The notes under the pieces are model-generated. The model searched no databases and was not told the DNA's origin. It saw only the letters and a list, made by a program, of their open reading frames with translations. Positions 51,669 to 61,365 of a stretch of DNA of 64,000 nt are shown piece after piece (position 1 is the first letter of the stretch; each line of letters starts with the position of its first letter). Made by a program: the position numbers and the translations under genes. The DNA is taken from positions 1-64,000 of the forward strand of contig CAVTBJ010000003.1 of the NCBI GenBank assembly GCA_963732925.1, given 5' to 3'. The stretch is from DASZRZ01 sp963732925 (lineage in GTDB: Bacteria; Acidobacteriota; Terriglobia; Terriglobales; Acidobacteriaceae).

Positions 51669-52960
51669 CTTTAGGCTTGATTGCGGCGATTCTGGTTCTT
51701 CTCGGAGTGCTTACGCTCGTTTCCTACGTGGAGCGCATTTACACCGAGATGGGCAAGTTTTTGGCGCGGGAGTTTCAGGAAAATATCGAAGCCTTCGAGC
51801 AAACGGTGGAGAAGCGCCTGAAGGTCGGCCGGGAGCGCATCTCGCTCTCCATGGCGGTGCTCGAACAATGCGCGACAGCCGCCATTGCCGTCCTGCTCGC
51901 TTTTGTGACCTTCCACAACCGGCACTTTACCTCGGCGGAGCTGGCCCAGATTGCCGTCTTGCTGATCGCCATCATTATCATCTTCAACCGGGTGATTCCC
52001 TTCGTCCTGTTCTCGCGCACACGCGGAGAGTGGCTCAACGGTTATGTGTGGTTCCTGCGGGGGCTGATTTATCTTGCCCTGCCGGTCACGCTGGTCATTG
52101 GATTCTGCCTCTCGGTTGCCACACTCACCCGGGAGCATACGGACCGCGAGCCGGAGCATCCCTCCGAGGCCGTCGATGCCTTGATTGAAGCCGGTCAGGA
52201 GGAGGGCATTCTGGAAGGAACCGACCGGGACCTGATCCACTCCGTCGTGGAGTTCAGCGACAAGGTGGTTCGCGAGGTGATGACGCCCCGTCCGGAAGTC
52301 TTCGCTGTTCCCGGGGAAATCACCGTGGAGCAGTTTACCGAGATGCTGCGCACCAGGCCCTACTCGCGGGTTCCTGTCTACGAAGGCAGCATCGATCACA
52401 TCGTCGGAATCGTTTTTGCCCACGACGTGCTGCAGGTCGCCGACAGTGAAGCCCGCACCCGCACCGTGCGCACGCTCATGAAGCCGGAGGTGCGCTACGT
52501 CCCGGAAAGTAAGCGCGTCAGCGACTTGCTGCGGGAAATGCAGCGTGAGAACGTGCACATGGAAATCGTAGTGGATGAATACGGCGCCGTTGCCGGCGTG
52601 GTCACCATCGAAGACCTGGTGGAGGAAATCGTCGGCGAGATCCGCGACGAGCACGAGGCTAGCGACGACGTGGTTCCCGAAAGCGAGGGTTCCTTCCTCG
52701 TTCCCGGCAACATGGATGTGGATCGCCTGGACGACCTGTTCGGTGTCCGCCTCGGCGATGTCGAAGCCAGCACAGTCGCCGGCCTGGTCAGCGAGGCCGC
52801 CGGCCACATCCCGCGCCCGGGAGAACTGGTGCAGGTGGACGGGCTGCGCTTTGAGATTCTGGAATCCTCCGAATATCGCGTTCTGCGCCTGCGCATTACT
52901 CGCGCCCCGTCGCCGGAAACCGAATCGCCCAGCCCTGAGTCTCGCCAGATCCGGGCATAA
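51665..52960 (+). CDS. CNNM/CorC-type transporter-associated protein (hemolysin family)
   Basis: 431 residues. The first 160 residues are a weakly matching DUF21-like membrane domain with three spans (MTLGLIAAILVLLGVLTLV, VLEQCATAAIAVLLAFVTF, AQIAVLLIAIIIIFNRVIPF) and a further one near LPVTLVIGFCLSVATL. Two CBS domains follow (VREVMTPRPEVFAVPGEIT, VRTLMKPEVRYVPESKRVSD) with IVVDEYGAVAGVVTIEDLVE, and a CorC_HlyC domain to the end. Probably a Mg2+/Co2+ efflux-related protein. The block phoH-ybeY-this-era is a well-kept acidobacterial order. Confidence 0.9.
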   Translation: MTLGLIAAILVLLGVLTLVSYVERIYTEMGKFLAREFQENIEAFEQTVEKRLKVGRERISLSMAVLEQCATAAIAVLLAFVTFHNRHFTSAELAQIAVLLIAIIIIFNRVIPFVLFSRTRGEWLNGYVWFLRGLIYLALPVTLVIGFCLSVATLTREHTDREPEHPSEAVDALIEAGQEEGILEGTDRDLIHSVVEFSDKVVREVMTPRPEVFAVPGEITVEQFTEMLRTRPYSRVPVYEGSIDHIVGIVFAHDVLQVADSEARTRTVRTLMKPEVRYVPESKRVSDLLREMQRENVHMEIVVDEYGAVAGVVTIEDLVEEIVGEIRDEHEASDDVVPESEGSFLVPGNMDVDRLDDLFGVRLGDVEASTVAGLVSEAAGHIPRPGELVQVDGLRFEILESSEYRVLRLRITRAPSPETESPSPESRQIRA

Positions 52961-52965
52961 TCATC

Positions 52966-53922
52966 ATGAAATCCGGTTTTGTCACCATTCTGGGCCGGCC
53001 CAATGCCGGCAAGTCCACGCTGCTGAATGCCCTCGTGGGCGAGAAACTGGCTATCGTCACCCACAAGCCGCAAACTACGCGTAATCGCCTGCAGGGTGTT
53101 CTGAACGTGCCCGGCGGCAAAGGACATCCCCGGGCCCAGGTCGTGCTGGTGGATACTCCCGGAGTTCACAAACCGGATACCCGCCTGGACAAGCAGATGA
53201 TGCGTGAAGTCTATGACGCCCTCGACGGCTCCCATCTCATTCTGCTCATCACGGATGCCACGCAGAAGCTTGGGGCTGGAGAAAAGTTTGTTGCCGAACT
53301 GGTTGGTCGCTCGCCCACTCCGGCGATTCTGCTGCTCAACAAAATCGACCGCCTCGACAAGCGCAAGCTGCTTCCCATCATCGAGCACTGGAGCAGGAAA
53401 CATGCTTTTCGCGAGATTGTCCCCATTTCCGCGTTGAAACGCGACAACCTTGACCTATTGCTGGAAAAGATCGTAGAAAACCTCCCCCAGGGGCCGGCCT
53501 ACTTCCCGCAGGATCAGCTTACGGACATGCCCGTTCGCTTCCTGGTCGCGGAGGCCGTCCGCGAGCAGGTGCTGCTCGCAGCGGAAGAAGAAGTTCCTTA
53601 CGCCGCCACCGTGCTCATCGACCAGTACGAAGAAGGTGGCAAGCTGGACCGCATTGCCGCCACCATTTACGTCGAGCGCGAGGGCCAGAAGGCCATCGTG
53701 ATCGGCAAAGGCGGGCAGATGCTCAAGAAGATCGGCACCGCCGCTCGTCTGGAGATCGAGCGCATGCTGGGGAAGAAAGTGTTTCTGGAACTGTTCGTGA
53801 AAGTCCACCCGGGCTGGCGTGATTCGACCAAGTTCGTTGAAGGACTGGACTGGCGCCGCCAGTTGCAGGAGATGGCCGAGTGGGAGAGAAGACGGGCCGC
53901 TAGCCAGGACAATCCAGCCTGA
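52966..53922 (+). CDS. era: GTPase Era
   Basis: 318 residues. G1 LGRPNAGKSTLLNALVG, G2 region HKPQTTRNRLQGV, G3 LVDTPGVHKP, G4 LLNKIDRL, then the C-terminal KH domain with IVIGKGGQMLKKIGTAARLE. It binds the 3' end of 16S rRNA and guides 30S assembly. Five bases after the CNNM gene. Confidence 0.96.
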   Translation: MKSGFVTILGRPNAGKSTLLNALVGEKLAIVTHKPQTTRNRLQGVLNVPGGKGHPRAQVVLVDTPGVHKPDTRLDKQMMREVYDALDGSHLILLITDATQKLGAGEKFVAELVGRSPTPAILLLNKIDRLDKRKLLPIIEHWSRKHAFREIVPISALKRDNLDLLLEKIVENLPQGPAYFPQDQLTDMPVRFLVAEAVREQVLLAAEEEVPYAATVLIDQYEEGGKLDRIAATIYVEREGQKAIVIGKGGQMLKKIGTAARLEIERMLGKKVFLELFVKVHPGWRDSTKFVEGLDWRRQLQEMAEWERRRAASQDNPA

Positions 53923-54026
53923 GATAAGGCCTGACCCAACCGCCTGAGAACCAGCCTGAGGCAAACGTCTGCCATCATTCCTTGCATTGCCGATGCCGCG
54001 TGCAGCCCGTTCGGAGAAAATTCGCT

Positions 54027-54035
54027 TGGTATACT
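54027..54035 (+). promoter_or_regulatory. Extended -10 next to a small membrane gene
   Basis: TGG-TATACT (54027-54035) with the upstream TG dinucleotide; a GTG follows at 54040 and an ATG at 54046, so the transcript would be leaderless or nearly so. Confidence 0.4.
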
Positions 54036-54045
54036 CTGGGTGGAA

Positions 54046-54342
54046 ATGCTCACTCCAGACTCGCGCTTCATAGCAGCAGCCATGCTGCTGTTTATGGCCG
54101 CTCTGTCGTGCCTGGCTTCAGGTTTGCTGATCCTCGAGATGACGGCAAAGCTGAATCAGGACCTGCCCGAACAAGAACACGTATCTTTTGCCTTTTGGCG
54201 GTACGGTAAATGCCGTGAGCTGTTTCGGCGTTACCACAGCACCTGCCCGGAAGGTTCTCTGGCGAAATACAGCAAGCTCGCCTTTGCAGCCAGCGTCGTT
54301 TTCCTTGTGGGATGTGCCTGGGTCCTCGGCTTTTTTGGTTGA
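54046..54342 (+). CDS. Small two-span membrane protein
   Basis: 98 residues (100 from the GTG at 54040). Two spans: FIAAAMLLFMAALSCLASGL and LAFAASVVFLVGCAWVLGFF, with a charged loop (EMTAKLNQDLPEQEHVSF, RYGKCRELFRRYHSTCPEGS). No known family. Converges with the NtrX-like regulator, ending two bases before its stop. Confidence 0.55.
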   Translation: MLTPDSRFIAAAMLLFMAALSCLASGLLILEMTAKLNQDLPEQEHVSFAFWRYGKCRELFRRYHSTCPEGSLAKYSKLAFAASVVFLVGCAWVLGFFG

Positions 54343-54344
54343 AG

Positions 54345-55697
54345 TTACTCTTTCACCGCAATCCCCAGAGTCTTCATTTTCCGGTACATGTGACTGCGCT
54401 CCAGTCCCAGGACCTCCGCGGTGCGGCTCACATTGCCGTGGTTTTCATCCAGCTTTTTCAGGATGTAGTCGCGCTCGTAGGCCGCTCGCGCCTGCTGCAG
54501 GGTGGAAAACTCCCCTCCTGCGCGGCGGGCTCCATTGCGATACACCAGCGGAGGCAGGTGCTTGCGATCCAGCTTCGGGGCCGTGGGGTTCATGATCACG
54601 ATACGCTCGATCACGTTGCGGAGTTCGCGCACGTTGCCCGGCCAGGAGTAGCGCATCAGGGCGTCCACGGCGTCATCTGTGATTTCTCTGGAGCGGCGGC
54701 TGTAGGCTGCGGAGAACTCCTTGAGAAAATGCGAGGCCAGTAACGGGACGTCTTCCAGCCGTTCCCGCAGTGGCGGCACGAAGAAGGGAATTACGTTCAG
54801 CCGGTAGAAGAGGTCCTCGCGGAAGTTGCCGCGTGAGATTTCCTCTTCCAGATCATGATTGGTGGCGGCGATCACCCGCACATCGACGGTAATGGACTCT
54901 TCGCCGCCCACGGGCGTGAAGCGCTGTTCTTCCAGCGTGCGCAGCACCTTGGCCTGGGTCTTCAGGCTCATGTCACCCACTTCGTCCAGAAACAGCGTTC
55001 CCTGGTCGGCTTTCTGGAAGCGGCCCTCCTTGTCGGTGGTGGCCTCGTGAAAGGCTCCCCGGCGGTGCCCGAACAGTTCGCTTTCGATCAGGTCTTCCGG
55101 GATGGCCGCGCAATTCAGCTCCACGAACATGGCGTCCTTGCGCAGGCTCTGGGAATGGATGGCGCGAGCCACCAGTTCCTTGCCCGTGCCGGATTCTCCG
55201 AAGATGAGCACGCGCCCGTTGGTCGGCGCCATCAGGCCAATCTGCTGGCGCAAGGCCTTCATAGGTACGCTGTTGCCCACAATGGCGCTGCGCGGTTGTT
55301 GTTTTTGCTTGAGCTCGCGGTTTTCGTGGCGAAGGCGGCGCGCTTCCAGGGCGTTCTTCACCAGGATCAGGGTCTTTTCCAGCGACAGCGGCTTTTCCAG
55401 GAAGTCGTACGCGCCCAGCTTGGTGGCGCGCACCGCCGTTTCAATCGTGGCGTGGCCGGAGATCATAATGACTTCCGGGGGGTCTTCCAGTTTCTTGATG
55501 TTCTCGAGGACGTCGAGTCCGTCCATGCCCGGCAGCCATATATCCAGCAGGACCAGGTCGAAGCGGCGTTCCCGCAGAAGGTCGATAGAGGCTTCGCCGC
55601 TGGCCACCCCCGCCGATTTGTAACCCTCATCTTCCAGCACGCCGCTGAGCGACTGCCGGATTCCCGCTTCGTCGTCGACAATAAGAATCCTAGGCAT
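54345..55697 (-). CDS. NtrX-like sigma54-type response regulator with altered GAFTGA loop
   Basis: 450 residues. Intact receiver (ILIVDDEAGIRQSLSGVLED, LVLLDIWLPGMDG with the phospho-Asp, EKPLSLEKTL), AAA+ domain (Walker A FGESGTGKELVARAIH, Walker B GTLFLDEVGDMSL, sensor ATNHDLEEEI) and a Fis-type DNA-binding end (NVSRTAEVLGLERSHMYRKM). The sigma54-contacting GAFTGA loop reads GAFHEA in ELFGHRRGAFHEATTDKEG, so classical activation of sigma54-RNA polymerase is doubtful. Overlaps the kinase gene by eight bases. Confidence 0.92.
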   Translation of the reverse strand: MPRILIVDDEAGIRQSLSGVLEDEGYKSAGVASGEASIDLLRERRFDLVLLDIWLPGMDGLDVLENIKKLEDPPEVIMISGHATIETAVRATKLGAYDFLEKPLSLEKTLILVKNALEARRLRHENRELKQKQQPRSAIVGNSVPMKALRQQIGLMAPTNGRVLIFGESGTGKELVARAIHSQSLRKDAMFVELNCAAIPEDLIESELFGHRRGAFHEATTDKEGRFQKADQGTLFLDEVGDMSLKTQAKVLRTLEEQRFTPVGGEESITVDVRVIAATNHDLEEEISRGNFREDLFYRLNVIPFFVPPLRERLEDVPLLASHFLKEFSAAYSRRSREITDDAVDALMRYSWPGNVRELRNVIERIVIMNPTAPKLDRKHLPPLVYRNGARRAGGEFSTLQQARAAYERDYILKKLDENHGNVSRTAEVLGLERSHMYRKMKTLGIAVKE

Positions 55698-57768
55698 TGC
55701 TGGTCGTCACCTGGGCGCTGTCCGTGTTCAAAGAGTGGGCTAGAGGCAGTTCCACGATAAAGCGGGCCCCCACGGGCTGGTTTTCCTCCACCCGGATGCT
55801 TCCTCCGTGTTCCTCCACAATGCGGCTCACAATCGCCAGTCCCAGGCCGGTTCCCCGGTTCTTGGTCGAAAAGTACGGCATAAAGAGTCGCTCTTTCATT
55901 TCGTGGGTCACGCCGTGTCCGGTATCCGCGACCACCACTTCCACGCTGTCGTGCGAACTCAACAGCGCCGTGGAAATATGCACCTCCCGCACCATGGAAT
56001 CGCGCATGGCTTCGGCGGCATTGTCCACCAGATTCGCTACCGCGCGCTTGATCGCTTCCGGGTCCGCCATCACTTTGGGAAGTTCCGGCGCCAGAAATGT
56101 TTGCACCCGAATCCCCTCCAGCCTGCCGCTGAACATGTCCAGCGCGCTTTCCACAATCGGGTTGATGTCCGCCGCCTGGGGCTGCGAGGTGGGGAACCGC
56201 GCCAGCGTGGAAAACTCATCCACCAGCGAACGCACTGTTCCCACGGAGCGCTCGATTGTCTCCGCGCAATTCTGAATCACCTGCAGCGACGCATCTTCCG
56301 GAGGATGCCGGCGCTCCAGATGCCGCCGGATGCGTTCCGCGGAAAGCGCAATCGGGGTCAGCGGATTTTTGATCTCATGCGCAACTCGCCGCGCCACTTC
56401 TCTCCAGGCGGCCTGTTTCTGCGCCTTCAGCAGGTCGGAAAGATCTTCGAAAACAATCACGTATCCCAGCCGCTGTCCTCCATGCTCGAGTGACGCCGCC
56501 GTCACCGCCACGTTGAGTTGCAGGCGCTGTGTCTGGATATCCATCTGGCTGCTCACCGATCCCATGCGATCGGCGCGACGCAGCAGGTGACTCAAGTCCT
56601 CCCATACCTCCGGCGGAATACCTTCCTGCACCCGGTCTCCCGGCTGAAGTCCCGATTCGGCGCCGTCCACCGCCCCGGCGGCGCTGGCATTGCCGTCGTG
56701 GCGGAAAATGCGTCGCAGCGCCGGGTTGGCGTGGGTCACTCGCCGTTCGGCGTCGAGCGAGAGCACTCCACTGGGAATGTTCTCCAGAATTGTCTCCATC
56801 AACCGGCGGCGCTGCTCCAGGGCGGCGTTGGCATCGCCCACTTCGCGAGCCGAAGCCACAATCTGTCCCCGCGAGTGCTCTAGTTCTGAGGCCATGCGGT
56901 TGAACGATTCCACCAGGCGTCCCAATTCGTCGCCCCCGCTGATGGCCACCCGGTAATCGAGTCGTCCGCGGGAAATTTCCTCGGTGGCCGCGGCCAGTGC
57001 CTCGACCGGACGGGTTACGAATTTTGCCAGGAACAGCGCGAACCATGTAGCCGCGAACAGCACCATCACAGTCAGCAGCAGCAGCAACCCCATGTATGTC
57101 TGCCGCACCAGTTTGCGCTGCTGTGCGAGCTCCAGGTAACGCCGCTGGCTGGCTTCAATATCCTTCATCGCCAAGGTAAAGGATTCGGGCAGCGGCAGTC
57201 CCACTAGAATCCATCCCTGAGACCCCACCTCGCTTGCTCCCAGAATGTATTGCTTTTTCCCCAGGGTCATCGAGTCCGGCAGTAGAGAGAGATTTTGTGG
57301 CGGGCCGATCGCCTTGCGCACCACCGCCCAGGCGTCCGGCAAATGGTAGCTGGCCTCCGCCTCTCCGTTCACCAGCACTACCGCAAATCCCTTCTGCAGC
57401 GCCGCTTCATTACGGCGAAAAGCGCCGAGCGCGGGCGCGAAGCTCCGCTCCTCGAAGCTGCGGCGGACCTCCGGGTCCCGCGACAATGTCTGCGCTTCCG
57501 CCTTGGCGTTTTCCAGGGCGTAGTTGGACAGCAGCGCCCCCACCCGCGCCGTGTCCTGCCGCACCTCTTCCACGGGACGCGAAAACCACTTGTCGATGGA
57601 GCGGTTCATCAGACCGTAGGCGAACAGAAACAAAAAAATGACGGGAGCAAACGACAGCGCCAGAGCGCCAACCACCATGCGCGTGCGGAACTTCGACCCC
57701 AGCACGCCTACCCGGCGCTCCGCCGCCAGCTTGAGCAGGATGCGCAGCAGTACGAAGGTCAGCGCCAC
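55690..57768 (-). CDS. NtrY-like sensor histidine kinase
   Basis: 692 residues in this frame, with more at the 5' end (see 57790-58042). Membrane spans VVGALALSFAPVIFLFLFAY and MGLLLLLTVMVLFAATWFAL enclose a sensor region; HAMP (FVTRPVEALAAATEEISRGR), PAS-like domain (LENIPSGVLSLDAERRVTHA), H-box VARRVAHEIKNPLTPIALSA with the phospho-His, and the ATPase boxes NLVDNAAEAMRDS, VADTGHGVTHEMK and GTGLGLAIVSRIVEEHGGS. It phosphorylates the NtrX-like regulator, whose gene it overlaps. Signal unknown; NtrY relatives sense nitrogen or redox state. Confidence 0.93.
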   Translation of the reverse strand: MALTFVLLRILLKLAAERRVGVLGSKFRTRMVVGALALSFAPVIFLFLFAYGLMNRSIDKWFSRPVEEVRQDTARVGALLSNYALENAKAEAQTLSRDPEVRRSFEERSFAPALGAFRRNEAALQKGFAVVLVNGEAEASYHLPDAWAVVRKAIGPPQNLSLLPDSMTLGKKQYILGASEVGSQGWILVGLPLPESFTLAMKDIEASQRRYLELAQQRKLVRQTYMGLLLLLTVMVLFAATWFALFLAKFVTRPVEALAAATEEISRGRLDYRVAISGGDELGRLVESFNRMASELEHSRGQIVASAREVGDANAALEQRRRLMETILENIPSGVLSLDAERRVTHANPALRRIFRHDGNASAAGAVDGAESGLQPGDRVQEGIPPEVWEDLSHLLRRADRMGSVSSQMDIQTQRLQLNVAVTAASLEHGGQRLGYVIVFEDLSDLLKAQKQAAWREVARRVAHEIKNPLTPIALSAERIRRHLERRHPPEDASLQVIQNCAETIERSVGTVRSLVDEFSTLARFPTSQPQAADINPIVESALDMFSGRLEGIRVQTFLAPELPKVMADPEAIKRAVANLVDNAAEAMRDSMVREVHISTALLSSHDSVEVVVADTGHGVTHEMKERLFMPYFSTKNRGTGLGLAIVSRIVEEHGGSIRVEENQPVGARFIVELPLAHSLNTDSAQVTTSNA

Positions 57769-57789
57769 CAGGGAGAGAAAAATCAGATG

Positions 57790-58042
57790 CCGCCAGGGCC
57801 GCGAAGATCAGGGTTTGCTGGCTGGTGGTGGGACCGAGGAAGCTGAGATTGAATGCCTGCAAAGAGAAAACGATGGTGAACAGCAGAAAAACCGTGACGG
57901 CCAGCACGATAATGATGGTTCGCCTGCGCCCGTGCACACTTCCGGGCGCATGCTCTCCAGGGCTGCCGGAGTAGGCGGCTGGACGGGTTGTGCGAACCGG
58001 AGGCACAGGAGCACGCGCGCGCACAGACTCCGCTCCCGGCAA
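57790..58042 (-). pseudogene. Detached 5' part of the NtrY-like kinase gene
   Basis: The minus-strand frame from about 58042 reads RRTIIIVLAVTVFLLFTIVF and SLQAFNLSFLGPTTSQQTLI, then FAALA, the first membrane span and loop expected of NtrY-like kinases. Near 57790 the sequence passes to the frame of the main gene (LIFLSLVALTFVLLRILLKL). One indel joins both. The start is unclear: a TTG at 58042 or a GTG at about 58026. Confidence 0.55.
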
Positions 58043-58230
58043 TCCGGCGGCGTGCCCTCATTATAGACGCCGGTTCTGGCTGCGGCCGGCACGAAGATCT
58101 TGCTACAACTCCGGATCAAACTCAGCCCGGCCGGCCTGCATCCCGTTTTTGCAGGTGGGGAACGGCGCACCCCTGGCGGGGGAAATCGAGATTAACGAAG
58201 ATCTGGCCTTCCAGCGGCGGCGCATGACCA

Positions 58231-59081
58231 TCATTCCCGGGCGCGTTTCCGCCGCGAGGAATTAGCTTTCGGGCGCACCGCGCCGGCAAAGCTCAACCCC
58301 GCAGGTTTCCCGCGCAGCGTTTCCCGCAGCGGACACCGCTCGCACCGGACTTGCGATTTCAGGCAGTAGTTCTTGGCTACGCCCACCAGCAGGCCATGCA
58401 TTTCATTCAACACCTGCGCCGTCGCGCTGCGCCGCTGGCGGCTCATCCGCGAAGGGCTATGGCAGGATCCCTCCGGCCCGGAGCGTCCTCCGTTCGCTTT
58501 CCGCGCCGCGGCTTCGCACTCCGAGGCAAAGGCGGGACGGCCCAGGGCTTCTTCGCACAGGCTCCGCAATTCCTCGTAGTCCGCGCCTTCTTCCGCCAGC
58601 CCATGACGCAGCAGGATGCGCCGGGTGTAGGCGTCGACCACGAACACCGGGTGCCCGCCCGCGTACAGCAGGATGGAGTCCGCGGTTTCCGGGCCTACTC
58701 CGTTCAGGCCAAGCAATTCCTTCCGCAGTTGTGCTGTGGGCTGAGCGAACATCCGCTGCAAGCGAGCCTGCGTAACGGGATCCAGGAAGTCGATAAAGTC
58801 TTCAGCCGGCGTGCCTTTTGCCGAAAGTATCCCGCCGGACGGATAGTTGCTCCAGCCTGCGAGTGGCAACCTCCGGACCCGTCCAGGCTCAAGACGCCTG
58901 CTGCGCGAAGGTTCGCGAGCGCCCGTTCCACATTCGTCCAGGCGGTGTTCTGTGTCAGATAAGCCCCGGCGATCACCTCGAAACGCGAATGGGCGGGCCA
59001 CCAGTGCTGGCGTCCCCAGGCTGCGAACAGCCTGCGGTAGAACTCCTGTAACTCCACTTTTTCTTCCGGCCCGGCACCCAC
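58231..59081 (-). pseudogene. Endonuclease III-like DNA glycosylase (HhH-GPD), frameshifted
   Basis: Starts at GTG 59081 with MGAGPEEKVELQEFYRRLFA, then RFEVIAGAYLTQNTAWTNVE. Near 58880 it shifts to LPLAGWSNYPSGGILSAKGT and continues with the helix-hairpin-helix LLGLNGVGPETADSILLYAG and the catalytic Asp in FVVDAYTRRILLRHGL. The Fe-S cluster region has YCLKSQVRCERCPLRETL, with only three obvious cysteines. A further odd insert (about residues 200-220, GGRSGPEGSCHSPSRMSRQR) suggests another local problem. Base-excision repair of oxidised pyrimidines is the family role. Confidence 0.75.
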
Positions 59082-59436
59082 AGCCCCTCTAGGGGAAGTT
59101 TAGCAACCGGACCTTCTTAATTATTTCGTCCTTAATGATTTCGCCGTGATCCGGCCGGAAGGCAGGCCACGCGCTGCACGCCTGCCTCGGACTTTCTCGG
59201 GAAATTGTTCAGTTCGGGATGAGCCGCGTCGTTCCCAAGCCCGCATTCTGCGCGGATTCACCAAAGGACACGACCTTTTGAGTTACCTTCTGAGCACCCT
59301 GAGTAATTGACAATTTATGTCACCAACCTTAGGCTACGCCCAACCTTAGCAGAAACGGAATCTCTAGGAAACTGTGAGAGTTACTGCCTGCGTTGCGGGC
59401 AGGGTTTTTCTGTCTATCGGGGCCGGAGTCCAGGAT
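59082..59436. other. Divergent intergenic region upstream of pilB
   Basis: About 350 bases, no supported gene. Contains a promoter at 59307-59335 and, near 59384-59408, a small hairpin CTGCCTGC-GTT-GCGGGCAG followed by GGTTTTTC that could be an attenuator in the pilB leader. It does not match a cyclic di-GMP riboswitch. Confidence 0.45.
59307..59335 (+). promoter_or_regulatory. Promoter of the pil genes
   Basis: TTGACA (59307-59312), a 17-base spacer and TAGGCT (59330-59335); the pilB ATG is about 100 bases downstream. Confidence 0.5.
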
Positions 59437-61164
59437 ATGTCACAAAGAATCGGCGATCTTCTGGTTAGAGAGAAGGTAATATCGCCGGCACAATTGGAAC
59501 AGGCACTCAAGGTTCAGAAGGAAACCGGCTCCCGCCTGGGCTCCATCCTGGTCAAGCTGGGGTTTCTCAGCGACGAGGAAGTAACCAATTTTCTCTCGCG
59601 GCAATATGGCGTGCCGGCGATCAATCTGGCCTACTTTGAAGTTGATCCCCGGTCGTCAAGCTGATTCCCTACGATACCGCCAAGCGCTACCAGATGTTGC
59701 CGCTGAGCCGGGTGGGCGCTCGCTCACGATCGCCATGGTGGACCCCACCAACGTGTTCGCCATGGACGATATCAAGTTCATGACCGGCTTCAACATCGAG
59801 CCGGTGGTGGCGTCAGAGAGCGCCATTCTCGATGGCATCGAGAAGTCATACAGCACGGTGGAGCCGGAGCGGAAGGATGACCTGGAAGCAGATCGTCGGC
59901 CTTCATGTCGGAGATCGGGGAAAGCCGAGCGTCTGAACTGCAGGCGGAGAGGAGGAAATCGCCACTCTCCGAGCTGGAGAAGGCGGCCGAAGAAGCGCCC
60001 GATCATCAAACTGGTGAACTGATTCTGACGGACGCCGTAAAGCGGGGGGCCAGCGACATCCACATTGGAGCCTTACGAAAAGGAATATCGCGTCCGCTTC
60101 CGCATTGACGGCGTGCTGCAGCCGATCATGTCGCCGCCGCTCAAGCTCAAGGACGCCATCATCCCGCATCAAGATCATGTCCAAGTTGGACATCAGCGAA
60201 AAGCGCCTGCCGCAGGATGGCCGCATCATGCTGAAGGTGAATGCTGACCGGCAAGCGCAAACAGCTCGACTTACCGCGTCGGCACGCTGCCCACACTGTG
60301 GGGAGAGAAGGTCGTTATTCGTCTGCTGGACAAGGAAAATCTGCGCCTCGACATGACCAAGCTGGGTTTGAGCAGGAGTCGCTGGTCAAGTTCAGCAAGC
60401 GATTCTGAAGCCCTATGGCATGGTGCTGGTCACCGGGCCAACCGGATCGGGCAAAACCAACACTCTGTATTCCGTCCATTGCCCAGCTGAATACGCCGGA
60501 AACCAACATCATGACCGCCGAGGACCCGGTGGAGTTTCAGCTTTCCGGGAGTGAACCAGGTGCAGATGAAGGAGCAATCGGCCTGAATTTCGCCGCGGCA
60601 TTGCGCTCCTTTCTGCGGCAGGATCCCAACATCATCCTGGTGGGCGAGATTCGCGACTTTGAGACTGCGGAAATTGCCGTCAAGGCCGCCTTGACCGGCC
60701 ACCTGGTGCTTTCCACGCTGCACACCAACGGCGCGCCGGAAACCATCGCCGCCTGATGAACATGGGCATTGAGCCCTTCCTGGTGGCCACGGCCGTTCAC
60801 TTGATCTGTGCCCAGCGCCTGATGCGCCGCATTTGCCCGGAGTGCAAGGAGCAGGTGGATCTCCCCGAGATGGCCTTGATTGAAGCCGGGTTTACGCCCG
60901 AGGAGAGCAAATCCGTCAAGGTGTACAAGGGCGGAGGATGCGGCAACCTGCAACAACACGGGGTACAAGGGCCGCGCCGGCCTTTACGAAGTGATGGAGG
61001 TCGACGAGGACATCCGCGAGCTGATTCTGGTGGGAGCCTCCGCCCTGGAATTGAAGAAGAAAGCCATGGAGCGAGGCATGATTACCTTGCGCCGCAGTGG
61101 TCTTGCCAAAGTCGCGCAGGGAATGACCACGCTGGAGGAAGTGGCTCGCGAAACGGTGCATTGA
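59437..61164 (+). pseudogene. pilB: Type IV pilus assembly ATPase PilB, heavily frameshifted
   Basis: A full PilB can be read in order by changing frame about ten times: MSQRIGDLLVREKVISPAQL (GSPII_E N-domain), VKLIPYDTAKRYQMLPLSRV, LTIAMVDPTNVFAMDDIKFM, LTDAVKRGASDIHI, EPYEKEYRVRFRIDGVLQPI, KIMSKLDISEKRLPQDGRIM, YGMVLVTGPTGSGKT (Walker A), FLRQDPNIILVGEIRDFETA (Walker B), TGHLVLSTLHTNGAPETI and CPECKEQ with a C-terminal Cys pair. It powers pilus extension. Breaks cluster between 59650 and 60545, with more near 60755 and 60945. Every family block is preserved, pointing to assembly indels. Confidence 0.82.
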
Positions 61165-61360
61165 CGTTCTCGACTCTGGTTTTTGGTTCCTGGAACCCCA
61201 GTAGTTCGAGAAACCAAAAACCTGAAACCGCGGAACAGGGTCCCTGCGACCAAAACGGGAGAACCTTCAGGGCTCCCGGGAACGGCCAGGTAAGAAGCGC
61301 GGCAAGCGAAGAAACGAGAAACTGAAAACCAGAAACTGGAAACGAGAAACCAGAAACGGA
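61165..61360. repeat. GAAACCAGAAAC-type repeat in the pilB-pilT gap
   Basis: CTGGTTTTTGGTTCCTGGAA, GAGAAACCAAAAACCTGAAA, then GAAACGAGAAACTGAAAACC and AGAAACTGGAAACGAGAAAC with CAGAAACGG: two inverted blocks of the same unit as at 4727, the right block six units long, with a non-repeat centre of about 80 bases. Confidence 0.7.
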
Positions 61361-61365
61361 CTTTT

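Noticed and set aside
59384..59408. Possible cyclic di-GMP riboswitch before pilB
   Set aside because: Expected on biological grounds, but the conserved GEMM core sequences are absent; only a small terminator-like hairpin is present.
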